Source of the DNA: Candidatus Sigynarchaeota archaeon
GTDB lineage: Archaea > Asgardarchaeota > Lokiarchaeia > Sigynarchaeales > Sigynarchaeaceae
DNA: 30,534 bases
Assembly: GCA_030587525.1 (NCBI GenBank)
Contig: JAUQYW010000598.1
Span: forward strand, 1 to 30,534
Direction of reading: 5' to 3'
Under the pieces are notes generated by a model. That model ran no database searches, was not told the DNA's origin, and was given only the letters and a program-made list of their open reading frames with translations. Each line of letters begins with the position of its first letter. Position 1 is the stretch's first letter. Below are positions 7,154-14,447 of this stretch, in pieces. Position numbers and translations under genes: made by a program.

Positions 7154-8009
7154 TGTCACCCTCTTCCTCATTATTTTTTAATTCTATCTCAAGCTTCATC
7201 CATCGCTCAAAATCAAACCATGGTTCATCTGGTTCTCGTTCTTCAATAAAGAAAACCTCTATGTATCTTGCGATACAGGCCAAGGTATACTTATCCGCAA
7301 TTCCGAAGAGGTTTATGATCTTTCTGGAATCAAGCGATTTATATCCCCAATCGAAGAGAAAATGCAGGGTATTCCAAATAGCATTCACGAGGACTCGCAT
7401 AAGTCTTTTTTTAGTCACTTTCCTGATATTACCATGATATGGAAACAATTCCGTTTTTCTTTTGAACGAGATCTCGACTTCAATGCCTTTGGCATCGTCC
7501 GAGAAAGCCAAATATTCGGGATTGTCATCGCTCGTCAGATTATTTTGCGGGATATCATACTTAATCTTGATTGGTTCGACTGGATCCAGCTCTGGTATGA
7601 GAATCTCAATTTCTGAGACTATTTTGGCCTTGAAATTTGATGGTTCCTTGAGATAATTAATTATTTTCTTGAGTGTCAAGAAATCAAGCTCACCGAATAT
7701 GGATTCGAAGAGATAGGCCTTTTTAAACATTTCACGGGTGATAAGCATATCGCCGGCCTCGATGAGCAGCATATAGCCGAAGCCGTTCCATAAGATCCTT
7801 GCAAAATGTTCCCGGTTCAAGCCACGACGACATAAAGTCCTGATGTTGGCCTTATAGTCGATTTGCTGGCCCTTGTATGACACGGTAACGAAAAAAAATG
7901 GATACTCTTTATCCTCAGGGTTATCTTTGGAACCCTTGTAGACCAGATGGATTGGATCTGGGCCAAGCGCAGGAATGATGATATCGGCCGAGTCTAGCAC
8001 TTCTGTCAT
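7119..8009 (-). CDS. Unknown protein with an internally duplicated domain
   Basis: The 296-residue product is not recognised as a family. It contains two diverged copies of a domain of about 115 residues, at roughly 10-122 and 135-252. Each begins with a proline-rich strand (IIIPALGPDPIHLVYK and ILIPELDPVEPIKIKYD). Each continues with a strand pair (FVTVSYKGQQIDYKANIR and VEISFKRKTELFPYHGNIR), a basic helix and an aromatic-rich segment. The last 40 residues are strongly acidic. It is the second gene of a minus-strand unit, 88 bases after the GTPase stop, which suggests it could be an effector or regulator of that GTPase. Confidence 0.72.
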   Translation of the reverse strand: MTEVLDSADIIIPALGPDPIHLVYKGSKDNPEDKEYPFFFVTVSYKGQQIDYKANIRTLCRRGLNREHFARILWNGFGYMLLIEAGDMLITREMFKKAYLFESIFGELDFLTLKKIINYLKEPSNFKAKIVSEIEILIPELDPVEPIKIKYDIPQNNLTSDDNPEYLAFSDDAKGIEVEISFKRKTELFPYHGNIRKVTKKRLMRVLVNAIWNTLHFLFDWGYKSLDSRKIINLFGIADKYTLACIARYIEVFFIEEREPDEPWFDFERWMKLEIELKNNEEEGDNDMLRSIYRGP

Positions 8010-8097
8010 GGCAAATCAAGGATAAACATAGGCCATAAGATTAATAAGGCTTGTGGGTCGCCCCGAGCAACCGATGGGGGAAATAAGGACAGAACGG

Positions 8098-8610
8098 TTA
8101 CTGCTTCTTGAGGACCGCCTTCGTGATGCGCATGAAGGCCTCGGTCACGTTGTCGCCATTTTTTGCACTGGTCTCGATGGCGGCGATGGCACCGATGGAC
8201 TTGGCACAATCATCGATATCCTCCTTTGTCGCCTCGTGCTGCAGATCACATTTATTAGCGAGGACGATGATCGGGAGGTCGCCAGCGTATTTTTTCAAGT
8301 CTGGAGCCCAGAATTTCGTGATGGCCTCGAAACTGCTCCGCCTCGTGAGGTCGCCGACAATGAACGCACCCGAGCTGCCTTTGTAATACAAGGGGCGCAT
8401 TGAGGTCCAGCGTTCCTGGCCTGCGATGTCCCATACCGTGAGCGTCACTTCGTCACCGGCGAGATCCAATCGCCGGATAAATATGTTAGTCCCAATCGTG
8501 GGCCTGTAGTCTGAGCTAAACTTGTTTTCGACGAAGGTTTTGATGAGACTTGTCTTTCCAGCAGCGTGCTCCCCGATGATGACGAGCTTCAGCTTGTATT
8601 TCTGCGGCAT
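8098..8610 (-). CDS. Ras/Rab-type small GTPase
   Basis: The 170-residue protein has all five G motifs: G1 GEHAAGKT (13-20), G2 Thr38 in RPTIGT, G3 DIAGQE (61-66), G4 NKCD (119-122) and G5 TSAK (147-150). The G3 Gln that Ras uses for hydrolysis is present. There is no C-terminal Cys, so eukaryotic-type prenylation is not possible; the protein ends KAVLKKQ. It is a close paralogue of the GTPase at 14448-14963, sharing RPTIGTNIF, DIAGQERWTSMRP and GDLTRRS. It likely heads a minus-strand unit with the duplicated-domain protein and the membrane gene. Its promoter and first codons are duplicated upstream at 8727-8814. Confidence 0.97.
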   Translation of the reverse strand: MPQKYKLKLVIIGEHAAGKTSLIKTFVENKFSSDYRPTIGTNIFIRRLDLAGDEVTLTVWDIAGQERWTSMRPLYYKGSSGAFIVGDLTRRSSFEAITKFWAPDLKKYAGDLPIIVLANKCDLQHEATKEDIDDCAKSIGAIAAIETSAKNGDNVTEAFMRITKAVLKKQ

Positions 8611-8814
8611 ATCCTCACCACGACATGGAAAGATATGACATAGACGCCATAATAACTTTCCATCAATGTCGATACCTTCGCCGATAAATGACGATCTCCC
8701 GATGCTTTTCTACGAACTACGAATTACTTGTATTTCTGCGGCATATCCTCACTACGACATGGAAAGATATGACATGGACGCCATAATAACTTTCCATCGA
8801 TGTCGATACCTTGG
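8593..8814. repeat. 88-bp direct repeat carrying the GTPase start region
   Basis: Positions 8593-8680 and 8727-8814 are nearly identical (about four differences in 88 bases) in the same orientation, 134 bases apart. The first copy contains the first codons of the GTPase (MPQKYK on the minus strand), its Shine-Dalgarno-like GGTGAGG and its upstream region. The second copy therefore holds a promoter, a start codon and six codons that lead nowhere, a 5' relic of a second GTPase gene. Confidence 0.92.
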
Positions 8815-8861
8815 CATTACAAAAGCAATTAGCAATTATAAGAAAGAAAAATAAATTTATT

Positions 8862-8933
8862 CCTTGCTTACATCAATAGTGCAATATTTTTTTCGGATTG
8901 GAACTAGTTACTATTACTATAATGATAGATGCT
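8862..8933 (+). pseudogene. Relic of the retropepsin-like gene, 3' end
   Basis: This stretch aligns with 6555-6625, the last codons of the retropepsin-like gene. Here the reading is I-P-C-L-H-Q-stop-C-N-I where the intact gene has IDSLRQYCNI. A one-base loss follows, then a shifted segment matching RIGTTYYYYNERC at base level (for example TACTATTACTATAATGA). Similarity stops at GATGCT in both places. It carries a stop and a frameshift, so it is a decayed second copy. Confidence 0.8.
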
Positions 8934-9433
8934 TATATGATGATATCATGAGTGACAACATTCATTTGGATTGGCATGCGCAAGATCTCGGATAACCTTT
9001 GCTTTAATTTGTCCAGGATAGGATCTTTATACATCGCCATGAATTCTGTGCCATTGGGCTCCGTGGAATTCGGGTAACCACCAAACTCGACACTCGCGAT
9101 GATACACCTGGTCAATCCGTGAGATGAATAAAACGTGATGGGTCTGCGTGAAATCGACAAGACCACGGATCGATCTTGATGAACATCCTCTTCAAAATAG
9201 GGGAATACCCCGCTTCCTTCATTAATGTGATACCGGATATCAACAGAATAATCACTAGGCTGGTTCCGAGAATTGACCTTCAGCTTGTCAATTTCTCCCA
9301 GCATCCTATCGTGTTCAGCATCGCTGATAATGTTAAACTCCTTGAATGCTGCAAATACCCGCCTCAATCGATGCTTGGTCGGAACGAACCACCTATCTTG
9401 GACATAGATCGCTCGTATATAAAACAGGGTCAT
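8933..9433 (-). CDS. Protein of unknown function
   Basis: The 166-residue product is not recognised. It starts with an aromatic strand (MTLFYIRAIYVQDRWFVP), then a basic helix pair with a charged linker (KHRLRRVFAAFKEF, EHDRMLGEIDKLKV). A beta-rich half follows (VVLSISRRPITFYSS, CIIASVEFGGYP), and it ends with a helix DKLKQRLSEILRMP. No signal peptide or TM is seen, so a cytosolic protein is likely. Its stop codon touches the protease relic at 8862-8933. The minus-strand unknown gene at 9489 lies just upstream (55 bases), so the two could be co-transcribed. Confidence 0.65.
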   Translation of the reverse strand: MTLFYIRAIYVQDRWFVPTKHRLRRVFAAFKEFNIISDAEHDRMLGEIDKLKVNSRNQPSDYSVDIRYHINEGSGVFPYFEEDVHQDRSVVLSISRRPITFYSSHGLTRCIIASVEFGGYPNSTEPNGTEFMAMYKDPILDKLKQRLSEILRMPIQMNVVTHDIII

Positions 9434-9488
9434 ATGGTTCGATCCTCACTACTATTTTAATAAAAAAAGAAAAAACGAACATATATAG

Positions 9489-10619
9489 TTATCCCGGTAC
9501 CAGAATCGCAAAGTCGTCTGGATTCGGATTCGGTGGGTTCGTCGGTTTCCCGAACCAAGTCGTCGTGGGAGCAGTGGGAGGAACCCCGCTGAGCACTTGC
9601 GCCCAGATCACTGCAACGGTCAATCCTCCACTTGTGATGTATCGTTTTTGCGTAGCATCCCACGTCACGTATATCTCGGCTCCACTCGCAAAGATTCCCC
9701 TGTCATCGTGCACGGTCGTCAAGAAGCGCCCAACAAATTCGTACCTCGCTCCGCGGAGGTCGGTGAACGAGAATTTCACGTACGTTTTGTCTTTGATGGG
9801 CTTGGTTTCCTCGATCTTCATGGCCGTGATGCGGCACAGCTCGCGGAATTGGAGGCTTGGAACGCTGGAAGTCCCATGGGCAAGATGAATGATGATTTCG
9901 TTCGCTGCCGCCCTTCCTTGCCCCCTAACCCAGTTGTCCAACTTCGCACGCGCAAGAAGATTAATTACGCGGTTAACATCTATTTGGTCAATCTTCCGAA
10001 CTGTATCCATGTCCAAAGGCAGGATGATGTTCCATATCGTCTTCCATTGCACAAAAATATCCCTGCCCGCATTCTCCACATCCGAGGTCGGTTTTTGATC
10101 CCAAACCAATTGCCCTAAAGTACCAAGATTGGCGAAATACACTGCGACCCCGCCCGCGTGAGCTATGCTCATGCGGGCTTGAGCCAAGGGGGTAATCGTT
10201 TTGTATATAGCGTCGAATAGATCTTGGGCGTAAGTCTGCATTCGCTGCCGAGCATCTGCGGTCCATACACCACGCGAAGGCGTCACTGCCTTAATTATCA
10301 AGTCTATCGCCCCTTGACCTGCTAAAGCATCCCCAAACGGTTTACACGTTCCGGCTGCTGTGGAATATTCGGATTTGACATAAGCATCGAACCGCTGCAT
10401 CTCCGCATTGTCTCGAAATACCATCGAGACCGAGGCTTCCCCCCTAACTATGCCTGGGCATGTGATTGCTTGCAAGATGAAGCCCGCCGATCTAGCTTGC
10501 CTGATCAACAATTTCTTGGCCGAGAGTTCCGTCTTCTTCCAGAATTTGCCGAATATTTGCTCGAACGATTCCTCACTTGCTGTTATAAATTCGCTAGGCC
10601 TTGCATTCCTCTCTGCCAA
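9489..10619 (-). CDS. Protein of unknown function with proline-rich C-terminus
   Basis: The 376-residue product is not recognised. The N-terminal two thirds are mainly helical with no TM. Residues about 265-350 look beta-rich, for example KTYVKFSFTDLRGARYEFVGR and GAEIYVTWDATQKRYI. The last 35 residues are rich in Pro, Thr and Asn (SGVPPTAPTTTW, NPPNPNPDDF), a flexible tail. Nothing indicates an enzyme. A large soluble protein with a proline-rich tail beside repeats and relics could be element-encoded, but there is no direct sign of that. It is encoded upstream of the gene ending at 8933 on the same strand. Confidence 0.7.
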   Translation of the reverse strand: MAERNARPSEFITASEESFEQIFGKFWKKTELSAKKLLIRQARSAGFILQAITCPGIVRGEASVSMVFRDNAEMQRFDAYVKSEYSTAAGTCKPFGDALAGQGAIDLIIKAVTPSRGVWTADARQRMQTYAQDLFDAIYKTITPLAQARMSIAHAGGVAVYFANLGTLGQLVWDQKPTSDVENAGRDIFVQWKTIWNIILPLDMDTVRKIDQIDVNRVINLLARAKLDNWVRGQGRAAANEIIIHLAHGTSSVPSLQFRELCRITAMKIEETKPIKDKTYVKFSFTDLRGARYEFVGRFLTTVHDDRGIFASGAEIYVTWDATQKRYITSGGLTVAVIWAQVLSGVPPTAPTTTWFGKPTNPPNPNPDDFAILVPG

Positions 10620-10680
10620 TATCGAATCGAAGAGGGACTCAACATAGAAAGAATAGGTGAAACTGTCCCCGTACGTAGCT

Positions 10681-10714
10681 TGGTTGCTGCTGACAAATGG
10701 TTGCTGCTGACAAA
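10681..10714. repeat. 17-bp perfect tandem duplication
   Basis: The unit TGGTTGCTGCTGACAAA occurs twice back to back with no difference, followed by TGCTGC. It lies in the gene-poor gap 10620-10849, where no other feature is seen. It looks like a recent slippage duplication. Confidence 0.9.
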
Positions 10715-10849
10715 TGCTGCAATCCTGCCCGGTTGTTCATTGCGCATCTAAAATGGAGAAATTCAAAGAGAATAAGAAGATTTAATAAATCTTGTCAAAA
10801 CCTCAGGTAAACGAGTAAAAAAAATAGAAGAAAATTACGAATCCTTTTA

Positions 10850-11134
10850 CTAAATTGGACATGTTTTTAACGCTAATGACGTGATCGCTATCAGGATTGC
10901 AATCCAAATTATTAGAATTATGATAATTGCTGCTATCTTGCTTCCTATATTTTTGGTCATTCCATTAATCAAATACGTTAACCAAATAAACAAGACTGGA
11001 AGAAAAATAGCACTACCTAACCATATCAAGTTACAAATAATGAAAGTGAAACCGCTTATCAATAACAAAAAACTAGCGACAAGAACGAAACCGAGAATGC
11101 TTTTTGGCTTGTACAAAATCGAATATTTTGGCAT
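10850..11134 (-). CDS. Small membrane protein, three TM segments, unknown function
   Basis: With the start set at 11134 the product has 94 residues beginning MPKYSILYKPK. Three hydrophobic spans follow: ILGFVLVASFLLLISGFTFI, WLGSAIFLPVLFIWLTYLI and AAIIIILIIWIAILIAITSL. A short lysine-rich loop (NGMTKNIGSK) separates the last two. An ATG three codons further upstream is open, but it would sit one base from the Shine-Dalgarno, so the later ATG is preferred. The gene lies in an AT-rich island next to the insertion sequence. No family is recognised. Confidence 0.7.
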   Translation of the reverse strand: MPKYSILYKPKSILGFVLVASFLLLISGFTFIICNLIWLGSAIFLPVLFIWLTYLINGMTKNIGSKIAAIIIILIIWIAILIAITSLALKTCPI

Positions 11135-11143
11135 TTTTATCAT

Positions 11144-11148
11144 CTCCT
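11144..11148 (-). promoter_or_regulatory. Shine-Dalgarno that decides the start at 11134
   Basis: On the minus strand the sequence reads AGGAGATGATAAAAATG. AGGAG lies nine bases before the second ATG but only one base before the first, so the second is the better start for the small membrane protein. Confidence 0.6.
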
Positions 11149-11389
11149 AACAATTTTTAGTTATTGAAGTGTCATTTTATCAGAATTATTTAAGCAAAAA
11201 TACTATACAAAATTTCTAAAGATTAGACAAAAATATGATAAAAGTATCATATTCGTATTACAAGCATATATTCTGCTTTATATAAGAAATAACGTATGTA
11301 CTAAGTCATTGGATCCAAGACTTTAACTAGGTACGTGCTATTTAAAGGCCCCATCTTGTTTTCTTCAATATGCCCGGACGCGAGACGAG

Positions 11390-11497
11390 ATGACAAGGAA
11401 TCGGTGGTTTCGAGAGAGGAAAAAGAGACTAACTACTCGTGGATTATTAGGGTTATTATCGATATTACTTGTATTTGGTTATGTCATCTCAAATGAG
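11390..11497 (+). pseudogene. 5' part of a small two-TM gene split by the insertion sequence
   Basis: From the ATG at 11390 the frame reads MTRNRWFRERKKRL and then a hydrophobic segment (LLGLLSILLVFGYVI), ending SNE at the target duplication 11490-11497. Beyond it the frame runs into the insertion sequence and stops at 11507-11509. If the element and one copy of the target duplication are removed, the frame continues at 12968 with NLIITLWVLIGIVII and a TAG at 13013. The restored product would have 51 residues: a basic N-terminus and two TM segments. A TATA-like CTATTTAAAG at 11338-11347 fits as promoter. Confidence 0.6.
11490..11497. repeat. Target site duplication, left copy
   Basis: CAAATGAG directly precedes the left end of the insertion sequence and recurs at 12960-12967 directly after its right end. 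An exact 8-base repeat flanking matching inverted repeats marks insertion by transposition. Confidence 0.92.
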
Positions 11498-11521
11498 GAC
11501 CTTTTTTAAATTCCCTTGATT
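11498..11521 (+). repeat. Left terminal inverted repeat of the insertion sequence
   Basis: Begins GACCTTTTTTAAATTCCC. The first nine bases match the complement of the right end exactly, and about ten of the next 15 match as well. Confidence 0.85.
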
Positions 11522-11535
11522 TCCGACATAATTGC

Positions 11536-11961
11536 TTATACACGATATGAAACCGCCACCCCGTGTAGTATTTTCTTGATCCCGAATTGCATCCCGTTTA
11601 TCGCCTTTGACTGACATCTTGTGGGCACATCTAACTTTTCAAGGACATCCGCTACCACGTGAGGGCAATTCCAAATGACGATGCATGCCTTGAGCGAGTC
11701 ACGCCACTGGTCAACGCTTCGACGCCCTCGGAAGTTCAGCAATTGCTTGATTGTCGAAAATAAGGATTCCATGATGTTGGTCGTGATGCACAACCCTGCA
11801 AACACGGGTATCAAGCTTTCAAGCCCCGCGTGACGTGGCTTTCCTTCCTCGAAAAAAGCTATGACGGTGCCGGCTTTCGCGTCGAAAAAGAACACGCGTG
11901 TCGTGCCATACCGATACTCCCTCGGGCGCTTGTCATTTGGATGCGCATCTGGTACTGGCAT
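11536..11961 (-). CDS. Transposase, C-terminal part after an in-frame TAG
   Basis: This segment is in the same frame as 11962-12822 and is separated from it only by the TAG at 11962-11964; it begins with an ATG directly after that stop. It contains the third catalytic acidic residue of the DDE triad in TNIMESLFSTIKQLLNFRGRR, the usual helix with (N)xxES near the C-terminus, followed by QWRDSLKACIVIWN. On its own it lacks the two Asp residues, so it needs readthrough or association with the N-terminal part. It may be made separately by termination-reinitiation at TAG-ATG. Confidence 0.85.
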   Translation of the reverse strand: MPVPDAHPNDKRPREYRYGTTRVFFFDAKAGTVIAFFEEGKPRHAGLESLIPVFAGLCITTNIMESLFSTIKQLLNFRGRRSVDQWRDSLKACIVIWNCPHVVADVLEKLDVPTRCQSKAINGMQFGIKKILHGVAVSYRV

Positions 11962-12822
11962 CTATTGCTTCTTTTTTCCACTGCCGTTTTTACTTCCCTT
12001 CGGCCGGCCGCGCTTTCCTTTGACGTTCGTTTCCACTCTGCTCGATTCTTGTGCCACGAAGGCGTTTGTCCCTTTCAAGATGTCGTCGCCTGTCGCCAAT
12101 GTTGTCGTGAAGATCTTGTTTCCCTCGTGATGGATCTGGTCGATGATCACGCGCTTGTATGGTGGTTTGTGGATGCATTGCACGTGGACCAGGTCATGTC
12201 CTATTCGCTTCGCGACGTTCTTGTATGCCGGTAATCCATCCGTGATGAGAACCGTGAGCGGTGCGACGAGTCGTTTCATTGCCGCGATGAACAGGTCCAG
12301 CAAGATATGCGCGGTCCGGTGCTCCACGACGTCGATGTTCAGCACCTGGCCATCCGGGGCTCGGATCGCGACGATGTACCAGACCTTCTTGTTGATCGTG
12401 ACGAAGGTTTCGTCGGCGAACAATGCGCGTGCGTCCACCGGTTGCGACCAGAAGGCCTTGGCGATTGGTGAGGCGTTGACGAGTGCCACGATGCGTTCTA
12501 ACAAAGTGGAGATTGTGCTGTCGGACTTATGCAATGCGGCTTTCAATCGTTGATTGTTCAAATGCCCGCCTTCAATGCAATCCTTGATAACAGCTTTTAA
12601 ATCTGGAATAAACTGCTTGGCGTGATAACTCGTATGGGGGTAGAAAGCCTTGCCGCAGTCCTTGCAGACAACGTTCTGGGGGTCGCCTTTCACGCGGGTG
12701 TCGTGGCCATTGCAAATCAAGTTCATGGAGCCACAGTTGGGGCATCTACAAGAAAGGATGATGGTGTCATGTTGCTCGTTTTTTCCGAGTGTACATTTTA
12801 ATGTGATGGGATTCGTGCTCAC
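11962..12822 (-). CDS. Transposase, N-terminal part (zinc ribbon and first two catalytic Asp)
   Basis: The 286-residue product has an N-terminal zinc ribbon (CPNCGSMNLIC ... CKDCGKAF). A helical segment with a likely HTH follows (NNQRLKAALHKSDSTISTLLER). Then come the RNase H-like core strands with the first Asp in ALFADETFVTINKKVWYIVA and the second in LTVLITDGLPAY. The C-terminus is a basic AT-hook-like linker (KGKRGRPKGSKNGSGKKK), and a TAG follows Gln286. The full frame continues in 11536-11961 to a total of about 427 residues plus the TAG position. TAG is an ordinary stop in other genes of this window, so a nonsense mutation is the simplest view. Confidence 0.88.
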   Translation of the reverse strand: MSTNPITLKCTLGKNEQHDTIILSCRCPNCGSMNLICNGHDTRVKGDPQNVVCKDCGKAFYPHTSYHAKQFIPDLKAVIKDCIEGGHLNNQRLKAALHKSDSTISTLLERIVALVNASPIAKAFWSQPVDARALFADETFVTINKKVWYIVAIRAPDGQVLNIDVVEHRTAHILLDLFIAAMKRLVAPLTVLITDGLPAYKNVAKRIGHDLVHVQCIHKPPYKRVIIDQIHHEGNKIFTTTLATGDDILKGTNAFVAQESSRVETNVKGKRGRPKGSKNGSGKKKQ

Positions 12823-12935
12823 GATGCTCAGCTTGGCGAATTATGCTTGATCGTGAGAATTCATGAAAAAACGATGATTTAAGGCTTTATTTTATAGGAA
12901 ATAAGCGAAATCGTCGACTTTATATATTTTCGTCG

Positions 12936-12959
12936 AACCATGGTAATTAGAAAAAGGTC
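12936..12959 (-). repeat. Right terminal inverted repeat of the insertion sequence
   Basis: On the minus strand it reads GACCTTTTTCTAATTACC, matching the left end at nine of nine terminal positions and at about 19 of 24 overall. Confidence 0.85.
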
Positions 12960-12967
12960 CAAATGAG
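12960..12967. repeat. Target site duplication, right copy
   Basis: CAAATGAG directly follows the right end of the insertion sequence and equals 11490-11497. Confidence 0.92.
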
Positions 12968-13015
12968 AATTTAATAATTACCTTATGGGTGCTCATTGGT
13001 ATAGTAATTATTTAG
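12968..13015 (+). pseudogene. 3' part of the small two-TM gene split by the insertion sequence
   Basis: Joined in frame to 11390-11497, this adds 15 residues, NLIITLWVLIGIVII, and a TAG. The hydrophobic continuation across the repaired junction supports one original small membrane protein gene. It has no start codon of its own. Confidence 0.55.
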
Positions 13016-13375
13016 CTATATTTTCAAGATTGTTTTAGATTGTGGCAAATGCAATTCACGAGATAAAGTAAAGGATCAGTAAAAATGTTGATCATAAAAA
13101 AGGATCTTAATAAATTCTTTTTGTCAAAAATAAGATTTAATCGCATCAATGATGCTTAATAGATCATTAATTTTTTGGTATATCATATGGAAAGAATCTT
13201 GTAAATAGAAGATATGGCTTCTGACTAGAAAAGTTTTTAAGATAGATGAATATGATTTATAAATGAATTTTGTATATTTTTAGAATGCTAGATATTGTTA
13301 TATGTAAATGTATTGAAGGAATAAAGAAGTTGAAAAATTAGAGTTTAGATAGGTATTTCTTCAAAATTGTGAGAG
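13016..13375. other. AT-rich gene-free stretch before the nuclease gene
   Basis: No gene is supported in these 360 bases. The DNA is strongly AT-rich, with several TATA-like stretches (for example ATTTATAAATG near 13255) that could serve the nuclease gene at 13376. Confidence 0.5.
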
Positions 13376-14308
13376 ATGTCAGTGACGCACTTTAATATGC
13401 TTGAGGAGAAGTATAAAGATCTTTCATCTTATTCAAGTGAATTGGATAAAAGAGTATTTAATTATATTAAAACTCAAAAGGCAGCATATAAAAGAGAAAT
13501 AGAATTGAATCTTGAGTTTGATTATCCACCTGTTGATGTGGGACAAGCAATTAAATGGTTTTACAAAGCAGCAAGATTTAAGCCGTTATCAATGGAGAAA
13601 AGAAAAGGAACTGAGACATATGACTTTTATTTCCCAAAATCAATTAAAAAACCTCTTTATCAGGAAGCAATTGAACGGAAATTTGGTTGCGCGGAAAATT
13701 TTGCTGTATATGCCTCGAATATTGGACAATGGGTTAGTGAAAAATTATATCCAGATATTTTTGAGAATTTAGGGTTTCAAGTAATAGACACTAAAACAAA
13801 AACATTTGCTCGTGCACAATTTGTAGGAGATATTGATATAATATTAGAAACTTTTGAACCATCTCATACCAAGATATTCGTGGATGTCAAGAATCGACTG
13901 CCTTTTTATGATCAAGGATTGCTATTACATTTCATTAATAATTTGAGATTAATTCGCACCCCGCATTTGAAAATAGTTCCGATTGTCATAGCTAGGCGAA
14001 TATATGAAGAACCTTCTAAAGTGTTAGAATCCTTGAATGGCATCGGGATAGAAATGGAAAAAATATTAATTCCTCAAGCAAGCAAAGAAATTTCTTGTAG
14101 TTTCAACGAAAATATAGCGGATATATGTCGTGTCGTTCCGGAAAGATTAATTCAGCCTGATTTTAAGACAAAATTGCAAGTAATAAAGAGATATAATGAA
14201 GGATTTGATTTTTCTTCAACGTTAGTAGATGAAAAAATAAAACCGATTATAACAAAGAAAAAATTTCCTACATTAATTCATTCTGAAATAGATCTTGATG
14301 ATATCTGA
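13376..14308 (+). CDS. PD-(D/E)XK nuclease-like protein with N-terminal helical domain
   Basis: The 310-residue protein has a nuclease core with a Glu-containing helix (NIGQWVSEKLYPDIFENLGF). Next comes GDIDIILETF with Asp152 or Asp154, and then KIFVDVKNRLPFYDQG with the Asp170-Val-Lys172 signature. The order helix, strand with D, strand with DxK fits the PD-(D/E)XK superfamily of restriction, repair and resolvase enzymes. Residues 20-90 look like a winged-helix module ending in the strand TYDFYFP. The gene is AT-rich compared with the flanking GTPase gene and follows the insertion sequence, so acquisition is likely. A role in defence or DNA processing is inference; no methylase or partner gene is next to it. 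Confidence 0.7.
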   Translation: MSVTHFNMLEEKYKDLSSYSSELDKRVFNYIKTQKAAYKREIELNLEFDYPPVDVGQAIKWFYKAARFKPLSMEKRKGTETYDFYFPKSIKKPLYQEAIERKFGCAENFAVYASNIGQWVSEKLYPDIFENLGFQVIDTKTKTFARAQFVGDIDIILETFEPSHTKIFVDVKNRLPFYDQGLLLHFINNLRLIRTPHLKIVPIVIARRIYEEPSKVLESLNGIGIEMEKILIPQASKEISCSFNENIADICRVVPERLIQPDFKTKLQVIKRYNEGFDFSSTLVDEKIKPIITKKKFPTLIHSEIDLDDI

Positions 14309-14428
14309 ATCAGGATGTATTCTTTTTCTATTTAATATTATATACGTTTCAAGCCTTTAGCCGAGTTCAACATGGTTTATCATAGTACCATACGTACAAA
14401 ACGTGAGCGACAGAGACTTGAAAACCGG

Positions 14429-14435
14429 AAAAAAA
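14429..14435 (-). terminator. Poly-T terminator of the GTPase gene at 14448
   Basis: A run of seven A on the plus strand (T on the minus strand) lies 13 bases after the GTPase stop codon. Confidence 0.5.
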
Positions 14436-14447
14436 GAAATTGAAGAC

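Larger units (their letters stand above)
11498..12959 (-). mobile_element. Complete insertion sequence, 1462 bp, 24-bp inverted repeats, 8-bp target duplication
   Basis: The ends are GACCTTTTT at the left and AAAAAGGTC at the right, with the inverted similarity extending to about 24 bases (roughly 19 matches). CAAATGAG flanks both ends. The element carries one DDE-transposase reading frame on the minus strand, interrupted by a single in-frame TAG. A TATA-like sequence (12917-12931, AATATATAAAG on the minus strand) precedes the gene. Length, repeat length and 8-base duplication are compatible with the archaeal ISH6 group; the N-terminal zinc ribbon also recalls IS1595-type elements. The family assignment is unsure. 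The intact flanking duplication indicates a fairly recent insertion. Confidence 0.93.

Noticed and set aside
11962..11964. Pyrrolysine at the TAG of the transposase
   Set aside because: TAG ends several normal genes here (for example at 2465-2467 and in the Ubl-HEAT and gelsolin genes), and no pyl gene is visible. A nonsense mutation or split gene is simpler.
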